Below, piece after piece: positions 57,224 through 64,000 of a stretch of DNA of 64,000 nt. This DNA comes from Perkinsus olseni (taxonomy: Eukaryota; Perkinsozoa; Perkinsida). The position numbers and the translations under genes were made by a program. The DNA lies in NCBI GenBank assembly GCA_013115125.1, contig JABANN010000026.1, positions 57,163 through 121,162 on the forward strand, read 5' to 3'. Every line of letters begins with the position of its first letter. Positions within the stretch are counted from its first letter, which is position 1. The notes under the pieces were generated by a model. The model was not told the DNA's origin and searched no databases. It was given only the letters and a program-made list of their open reading frames with translations.

Positions 57224-58583
57224 GCTCCTGAATCGTCCCGTTTTGCGAAGTTTGCGATAGTCCTCTCTACCAGGATGGCCCTCGATCACTCATCGCTCGG
57301 TAGCACTGAGAAATTGATACTTCATTTTATAATTTTTTCATCACTGTGTTTTAGTATTGTGAATGCTGATGGTTGTGTGTGGTTATTTCATTATTTAAGA
57401 TTAGTATTGATATTAGTATCTCGTTGTTTGCCTCGTGCTGCAATGATGATCAGGAAGGTGTTGGGATCCCTTTCTAAGGACTTTTATACCGGTTAATACC
57501 GTGCGTCCGACACACGTTTTACTCATACTAAGTATCATCAAAATGCATTTAGAACTCGTTCAACACCTTTCAAACTTGTAATACTATTATTAGTGAGGAC
57601 ACAAGATTATGTTCATCGCTGAGCTTCTAATGTATAATTCATCCATTACCATGGTAATTTGACGAGTATTTCTAGCACAGAAGTTTGTGCTGATCTCCCC
57701 AGCCCACCAGTACTCCTTCAGTTACTCATCGGCCCCAGCGAGTTCCGACAGGCCGCTGGTGTCTGTTCGGCATCTTCAGTAGAATCGTTATCACCGCATC
57801 TTGCAGCATGGTCGCAGACCTCAGGGCTGACACGAAGTGAAAGCTAGTCGCTGACCTCGCTCCCGGTAGTGGTTTCACCATCAGGCGCATCCGTCGTTGA
57901 AGAGACAGAGGCGTTGCTACACCGCATCGGACTTCATTTCGAACGCTCGGGCTTTGGCGTTTCGGTAGCAATGGCCTCTCTGTAGCGTCCACCGCCGTCT
58001 GACAGGTTGGACCATCCAGTCAAGGAGTCGATTGTGTAGCGGACAGCGATGATCCGGGCAGCTTCAATCCGCTGCCTTGTTGGCGTTCAATCTCGAGGAG
58101 GAAGGAGTACTCGTACGATGGACGTTCAGGGCTTACTTCTAGGGTGGGTCGACCGGCAAGCATTAGCCGCTTTCCCGACATATCCACATGTGAAGCGTCC
58201 CGTTCGGTCGCTGTTTCCCTCGGAATGTTACGCGCTTGGTCAAGAGATCGTTAGTAAGCGTCTATGTAGGTCGTCTCGGAGGGAGAGGATCGTTCCCTGT
58301 CGGAAGCTAGAGTAGTGAGATTGTTGCTGTGACGCTACTGGCACGGCTGTACTGAGTTTTCCAGGCCAAAACCAGCAGCCAGGAAGCGGATGTACTTTAC
58401 GTGTCACCGGCTATCACCAACTGCCAGGTGGGTATTCTCTGAAAGCAGTGAGCGTTTTGGTAGAATTGAAGCCCTCTAAGTTGAACGTGAAATACACAAC
58501 AGTTGGCGTGAAGCTTCCGGCGTGCAACCCTTCCCCGCAATCCACGATGCTGTAATGCTCTCGCGCAATCTCGCCTTTAGTCC
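57224..58583. other. Weakly coding stretch, gene not resolved
   Basis: The plus strand has small candidate exons: EETEALLHRIGLHFERSGFG (about 57.90 kb) and MDVQGLLLGWVDRQALAAFP with RSLFPSECYALGQEIVSKR (about 58.12-58.26 kb). An AT-rich segment lies at 57.3-57.65 kb. No family or reliable gene model can be given. Confidence 0.3.
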
Positions 58584-59359
58584 ATGGGCGGAGTGTTGCG
58601 TGGCGTAGCCGCCGAGGCGGGTGGAAAGAAGCCCAAGGTCATCCTCGCCACAGTGAACCCTCTAATACCACCACCAGTCGATATCAGACCGCAACCGCCC
58701 AGCATCCAACAGGGTGAGGCATGCCGGTGCAGCTGCGCTGTGACGTCGCCCGTGCTGGTATTTTTTAGTGACGAGTTCGCATCCTTAGATAGTAGAGTTG
58801 TAATTACCTGTTATTAGTTCATCAGTGCTCTGTGTGTCAGGAGCTAACCCGTTTTCAGAAACGTCGGACCCCTCGGTCTTCCTGAACGCCCAATGCTCGG
58901 TTTCCGGTCAAGATAGCGTCATGGCATCTCGTGGGTGAGTCGTCCGGGTCTTGTCAAATTGTCGACGCCATCGTCTAGGTATCGTGCTGGAGCGATCGAT
59001 GTATCTTCTAGGTACTCTCTCTTGAAGATGCGGGGCGCCTATGTCTGGTACGTGCGAAAAGATATCTACCAAACCCTTTTCCAGCCGCGTACCAGCCATA
59101 AACGCAGTCCGGCTAGCCTCCACGCCGCGTGGCTAGTCGGATGGTTCTGCAACCCTTCATCGAGGTGAGTCCCTCCTGGCTACAACCATCTGATACCCAC
59201 TCATTCAGTATGGCTCCAAAGCTCACGTGTTGCGCTTCAGGTATAGCTACGGCGGGTTGATGCATCAGTCCTGTATACTGGGTCTGGATTCTTATGCCAG
59301 CCTTAGTAGTGGCGGCTCCGGGGTCGCTCCCATAAACACTGCTTTCTGCGAGTGGGTCT
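58584..59359 (+). CDS. Hypothetical protein, multi-exon
   Basis: A start at 58584 (MGGVLRGVAAEAGGKKPKVI) with Pro-rich VNPLIPPPVDIRPQPPSIQQ is followed by an exon with SLLKMRGAYVWYVRKDIYQT and LHAAWLVGWFCNPSS (59.02-59.16 kb), and a last exon SYGGLMHQSCILGLDSYASL with INTAFCEWV, ending in TGA near 59357-59359. The pattern of Trp, Tyr and Cys suggests a luminal or membrane protein. No family is recognised. Confidence 0.35.
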
Positions 59360-60442
59360 GAATCTGTTGGCTCCGGGATTGCTGTGATGAGCTTTTGTCA
59401 GGTACCTCAGTTCTCGCGGGGTTGCGGTGGAAGTGGGCTGTGAGGGAACGAACCTGCCTGGAGCAGCAGCGGATGAAGACGGGGGACTTGTTGATCGAGT
59501 AGGTGGCGTAAGACGCTTTCGGCTAGTCGGCTGACCGGAGTTCAGGAGGCGCAAGGTGGCCATCTTTTACGTGGCAAGCGTGGGTGGGGTAATGATAAGC
59601 ATACCCAGTCCTCGGCAGTCGATTCTGTACAAGAGTGCGCGAGCTACTGCGCTTCCCTGAAAGGCTGCCAGTTTTGGACGTTCGATGATACGGCTATGTG
59701 AGACCTCAGGGCTTCTTAGAGTTTTTGCTACGTACATATACATCTGAGAGATGATTGTTCTTTTCTCAATAACCAGTCTTGAACCCGAAGCTGACTAACA
59801 AATGGTGAACCCTCTCCTCGTGATTCTCGAGTACCATTGTGGTTCATATTCAAGGTGCAACTAGCAAATACGAGAGCCTCTATCACCTTTGAAGCAGGGC
59901 AGTGACTGGCCGGCAGGTACGGCGCACAGATGTGCTGGGCATGGACAAAGGGGTATCCAGATGAGGTTCGGGACGAGGACAATGGCTGGGCGTCCATGAA
60001 CTGGACGGACTTCACTGCAAGTGCTCGTTCGGGACGTGAGAAGGCTTACTCGCCGGATAGTCCTGATCCAAGCCCCTGGGCATACTTCCCAATTAGGGAA
60101 ATGATAGGGCAGAGGTGAGCTGAGCTGTACGATTGATAGTCATAGAGAAACGATCGCGAACTTGATAGTTTGAGTAGAGGCCAATCCTCAGTAGTCTCGC
60201 GATGGTGCTCCTTGATTCGTATCTGGAAGACCGCTGGTTCCCTCTGGTTACTTCGATAACTGTGTCGAGGGCCGTGGCTCCCTCATCAACCTGCGTAGGG
60301 CGACTACGCCGGAGCAGTGATGGTGAGAATTCATTCATCAATTGCCAGATAGTAGGCTCATCTAGCGCTAGTTTCATTCGCTGCGGCAAGGAGCGGTAGC
60401 CGGGGTTCTCAGTGCATTGACACCTCCTCTACGCTGGCAGAT
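59360..60442. other. Region with one candidate exon
   Basis: The plus-strand frame at 59930-60118 (CWAWTKGYPDEVRDEDNGWA with NWTDFTASARSGREKAY) looks like exported-protein coding sequence and may be an upstream exon of the GT15 gene or of an unknown gene. Nothing else is recognisable. Confidence 0.3.
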
Positions 60443-61894
60443 ATGCCCTCGCATCATCTGGACGAGGACGATGCGTCGACACGACAGGCGAATGTGAATG
60501 TTTTCCCCCATACAGAGGGCTGTAGGTACGGGGCCGTCGTTCCCTGTGTCTTTCCCTCACGCAGTTCTTTCAGATACTGTTCGATAATCGACCGTGGGCT
60601 CGGCTTGGACCGGGAGAGGCCCTACCGCGGAGTCCTCCACTACCTCACCAGCAACCTCACCTCGGACGTATCGGACCTTAACCACAGTCTACCCATTCTG
60701 TGGTCAGTTCTCAAGCGCCATAGCCCGGGCCAGCTGCGCCTCAGGTACCGATGGAACAGGCGGTATGATTACCCCATAGTTGTGTTCCACGACGGGTTAT
60801 CAACGGACCAGATGGAGCTGTTGGCGAAGGCTTCAAGCAACCGGGTTTGGTTCGCTTACGTGGAAGGATACTTGGATTTGCCCAAGTGGATCACAGAAGA
60901 TACTAAATACAAGGTCTGCGCACAGCGAAGATTCTTGTCACCATCAGCGACTTCAGGCTATGCTTCCCGAGGTTAAGTGGTCGTTGGGCTACCGAGGAAT
61001 GTGCAAGTTCCGCTCTGGGCCGATATTTGACCAACCGGTATTCGGCCGGAGGAAAACGGAGAGGAGCCCGAGTGCTGTTCAGGTCCTTAAAGCTTTCGAC
61101 TATATGATGACGCTCGATACTGATGGTTACCTGCCGGACGATCTGGCCTATGACCCCATACAGCAGATGTAGGCCAGCCGGACTCGGAGTTCACGATGGC
61201 GGCGCTGCTAGGTATGAGGGCGATTACGTCTACAGCTACTCCCACACTCTGAACGACCAGCCAGCTGCCGTCCAACACTTTTGGGACCACACTCTGGAGT
61301 GGGGACTTGCGCCCGCTATGCGCCTATCGTCAGCCTCAGGTACATGGTACAGCGAGGCATAGAACCACTTGGAACCGAGCTGCTCAGGGAGTTCATAGAT
61401 CAGGTTGGCGGGCGTTCCATTTTACACTTCGCCATTTAGTTGACTAAGCAACAGAAAGGCAAAGGTGATGAACTTCCTTCGTTGCAGATATCTTTGGAGT
61501 GGACCTATAGGCTTTTCATGAATGACATCGAAGTTATGCGTCTAGGATGGTTCAGAAGTGCTCAGTACATGGACTATTACAAGTAGCCTTGCGTCGATCT
61601 TCATTTTCGTTTCGCTTCGCGATTCAGTTACTTGGATTCACAAGGCGGATGGTGGCTGTACCGCTGGGGAGACCATGCTGTGCGGACGATGGCCGTGGCG
61701 ATGTGGCTCGACAAAAGACAAGTACAGAAAAATCATCTTTGCTGAAATATGTTCTATCTCAGCTCATGCACATGGACATCCCCTATGGCCATCAATCCTT
61801 CTGTCGATGTGCATCACCTGAGCGTATATGTGTACGGAACAGTGACATGGGTCTGTATCCACGAGAATGGTTCACATGTGTTTCTCTCGACTGA
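60443..61894 (+). CDS. GT15-family alpha-1,2-mannosyltransferase (KRE2/MNT1-like)
   Basis: GT15 enzymes add alpha-1,2-mannose from GDP-mannose to glycans in the Golgi. After a 48-nt intron (GTACGG to TTTCAG) the frame reads SDVSDLNHSLPILWSVLKRH, RWNRRYDYPIVVFHDGLS and RVWFAYVEGYLDLPKWI. Next come LGYRGMCKFRSGPIFDQPVF and FDYMMTLDTDGYLPDDLAYD, the metal/sugar-nucleotide region (yeast has a related E-P-D), then YVYSYSHTLNDQPAAVQHFW, NDIEVMRLGWFRSAQYMDYY, YLDSQGGWWLYRWGDHAVRT and the Cys-rich end PYGHQSFCRCASPERICV, with the stop at 61892-61894. The acidic nucleotide-site motif is TLDTDG here rather than E-P-D. The proposed start (MPSHHLDEDD) lacks a signal anchor, so one or more 5' exons are probably missing. 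Several joins are approximate. Confidence 0.8.
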
Positions 61895-62918
61895 TGAGAG
61901 AACTCATCGCGTTTGGGTTTCATGAAGCGGGAGTGTAACAAAATTATCAGCACGTTGGTCCATCATATGAGGCGATAGGAAAGAAGTATCGCCGTCACAC
62001 GCGTCGATTGCGACGATATTATAGAGTGTAAGAAGGCGTCGAAGACCATCGCAGAACCGGGTGCACGCCCTGCGCGGGCTACTGTAGCCTCACTAGCGCC
62101 ACTTCAGGATTACCATGTCGCTCGTACTCGAGATACTCGCTCGCCCAGAGACTGGAAGTCTAGCTGGAAACTTGAGCTCGAAGTTTCTCGCCAATTCGGC
62201 CACAGGAGTGCTTCGACGAGAGTAGAATCTGTCAAAGTCTGCTGTTGTTCAGAACCTCCCTAGCGTGTTTTGTGGCGCACTCGGTGAAGGGCCGATGTTA
62301 CATGAGATGCGTTCAGGGATTCGAGCTCAACAAATACTCGAGTTTTCGTATCACCCATCCTCGGGAATTCTCTTCGATTTGTTGATATCCCATGCATCCT
62401 CGTGATCGCAACGGCCGTAGTGGCCCCTAGCTGTCGAATCGAGTTACTCCACGCTCGTCGAGTTCTCGATATTTGACGTTTTTGCGCTGCCGACAGGGAA
62501 ATCCGAGTCCTCTAAGTTGCTTCGAAATTGTTGAACGCATCAACTTTCCATCGAAAGTCGTTCCACGCGAATTCGACACGGTACTCTCGGACAGTAAGGG
62601 GCTTCTGCGAATCGCAGACTGCGATGCTTCTACTTGAGCACTCGCTGTCACTGTTCGGTGAGAGCGTACACCCACGATCTTGTCATGATTCGCAATATAT
62701 GCGTAGCGCTATGAACGTGTTTCCCGGATACAGCGCTGGGGAAACTTTTCTCAGCTTCACCTCTCCATTTGGACGTCATAGAGTTGACAAACTCTACTTG
62801 GAATGGACTCTTGAAGAGCCTTTCACCATGTGAAACGGGCCGGGGACGATTTTGCAGTTCCACAGGCAACCTGCTGAATATCGTCTTACAGTTAGGCGAG
62901 CACTCCCAAAGTTTCATC
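61895..62918. other. Region with unresolved plus-strand exons
   Basis: A plus-strand frame ending at 62833 reads FPGYSAGETFLSFTSPFGRH and VDKLYLEWTLEEPFTM, like the end of an exported beta-rich protein. Upstream pieces (FPSKVVPREFDTVLSDSKGL) may belong to the same gene. No start or domain is recognised. Confidence 0.3.
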
Positions 62919-64000
62919 ATGAGATTTTCTCTCCTGCGCCTACTATTGTTCTCATTGGGAATGGCATCTATCGGTCGGAGGAGGGGAAACAAAAGACGTG
63001 TCGCAAGTGCCGAATTACCAGCGGGGACATACGAGGGAGTCAAAAAAGACGGCGTTCACCTAACTGCCGACCTTCCAAATCTCACAGATTTCAAGCTGGT
63101 TGTCAAAGACGGGACCGAAGGACAAGAAGCTTATGCGGCTGCCGAAGTGCAGGGAAAATGGATCTACACGGAGCCGAAAGCATCTCTTGTGTGGTACAAA
63201 GATCACACTGTGGAGAAACTGAGGCGGTTTGGGTCTTCTATAATTCTGAACAACTGGTCGAGTTGTTTTCGTCTAGATCCCCAGTTCACCACTACTGATT
63301 TCAGCAATAACCTCTATTCCATGCTGCAGTTGGAAAGAACGTCAGGCAGAGAGTTTGCACAGCTAATATTCTGCCTACAAAACTCGAGCGTGATAGTCGG
63401 AATCGGGCCGAGGAAGGCCTACAGTAGCCGATGGCTCTCTTGCAATTACGGCATCGAGCTTGTTGTTCCTTCTCGTGGTAGCTGCCGTCGTTTGGGGCCA
63501 CAGACGATCTTATCGAACCCGAAGAGATACCGTCCCTCTGACACGAGTGATGGCGGCGAGCTCCCGAAGCTCCCCAAGAAGGGCGAGGAGGACCCCTGGG
63601 ACACCCCGAATGTGGACAGTTCGTTGCGGGCTGTCGACACGGAATGGGTCGATAGTTGGCTAGATTCGCACCGGGGCACTGATGACGAGACGGCGGGCCC
63701 TTCTCGCGGATCAACAGGGGGCGGCTATGCGCCATCTCCTTGGGGCGGCGGTCTCGATCTGCTCCCCGATGGAAACGAGAAAGATCCCTACAACAGGCCT
63801 CTGTCCTCAGCCACCATTCCCGATGGCTTATATGAGGCTGCTGATACTCGGGTTGGACATCTCACAAGAGTCACAGTGAAGATCATGACAGAAACTAAGC
63901 CCGGAACTCGCTCGGTCGAGTTGATCCTGTGCCGTATCGCCTATCTAGTCTGTCCCCGATTGTGTCAGTCCGTCGTCTGTGGCACGCAGCTTGCACTACT
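62919..64000 (+). CDS. Signal-peptide protein, truncated by the window end
   Basis: From the ATG at 62919 one frame stays open for 360 codons to the last base. It begins MRFSLLRLLLFSLGMASIG, a convincing signal peptide, followed by LPAGTYEGVKKDGVHLTADL and FKLVVKDGTEGQEAYAAAEV, a beta-rich ectodomain. The later part has acidic and Gly/Pro-rich stretches (LPKKGEEDPWDTP, STGGGYAPSPWGGGLDLLPD) and then IPDGLYEAADTRVGHLTRV, which echoes the LPAGTYEG start and may be a second domain of the same kind. In the +1 frame at 63435-63520 there is a textbook membrane helix, ITASSLLFLLVVAAVVWGHR, so the true mRNA may splice into that frame. Spliced structure and identity are open. Confidence 0.55.
   Translation, partial: MRFSLLRLLLFSLGMASIGRRRGNKRRVASAELPAGTYEGVKKDGVHLTADLPNLTDFKLVVKDGTEGQEAYAAAEVQGKWIYTEPKASLVWYKDHTVEKLRRFGSSIILNNWSSCFRLDPQFTTTDFSNNLYSMLQLERTSGREFAQLIFCLQNSSVIVGIGPRKAYSSRWLSCNYGIELVVPSRGSCRRLGPQTILSNPKRYRPSDTSDGGELPKLPKKGEEDPWDTPNVDSSLRAVDTEWVDSWLDSHRGTDDETAGPSRGSTGGGYAPSPWGGGLDLLPDGNEKDPYNRPLSSATIPDGLYEAADTRVGHLTRVTVKIMTETKPGTRSVELILCRIAYLVCPRLCQSVVCGTQLAL

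Overview
The window is nuclear DNA of an intron-rich protist. Genes are cut into many small GT-AG exons, and several introns are only about 40-60 nt. Proteins that can be recognised are eukaryotic housekeeping proteins (26S proteasome Rpt6, 20S proteasome beta-4/PSMB4, Rab18, PCID2, a SIZ/PIAS SUMO ligase), plus a SHIPPO/PG-rich axonemal protein that implies a flagellated stage. Taken together with strand-blocked gene order and compact intergenic spaces, a perkinsid-like alveolate is my best guess. This is an inference; no marker in the window proves it.

Layout: 1.8-3.85 kb, minus-strand genes (an unrecognised multi-exon gene and a SHIPPO/STPG gene). 4.2-8.3 kb, two plus-strand DXO/RAI1-type decapping-nuclease paralogues, the second interrupted by one in-frame TGA, with an unknown membrane/secreted ORF between them. 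8.6-12.8 kb, three tandem minus-strand genes of the phytol/dolichol-kinase (CTP-dependent) family. 14.4-50 kb, a long minus-strand block: SAP-like protein, mitochondrial-type J-protein, RING-H2 protein, secreted protein, PCID2, Rpt6 (with a tRNA-Pro gene in an intron), Rab18, SIZ/PIAS ligase, a Ty3/Gypsy retrotransposon, a multicopper oxidase, and two unrecognised multi-exon genes. From 50.75 kb to the end everything recognisable is on the plus strand: PSMB4, riboflavin kinase, several unknown genes, a GT15 alpha-mannosyltransferase, and a partial signal-peptide ORF running off the end.

The genes do not form a pathway. Themes are protein turnover (Rpt6, PSMB4, RING-H2), SUMO conjugation, RNA quality control and export (DXO pair, PCID2), isoprenoid-alcohol phosphorylation, and the secretory route (GT15, Rab18, multicopper oxidase). 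Superimposed are non-coding signals: a 12-mer found six times exactly and always in introns, many degenerate tRNA-like fragments, a 45-bp exact direct repeat flanking the retrotransposon, and several perfect hairpins. The most unusual protein is the multicopper oxidase, whose second and third cupredoxin parts are separated by a two-helix transmembrane hairpin encoded within a single exon.

Gene models were assembled by eye from protein motifs and GT/AG sites. Spans of recognised genes are good at the ends I mark as fixed; first exons are often unresolved. Stretches described as unknown may hold small exons I could not link.
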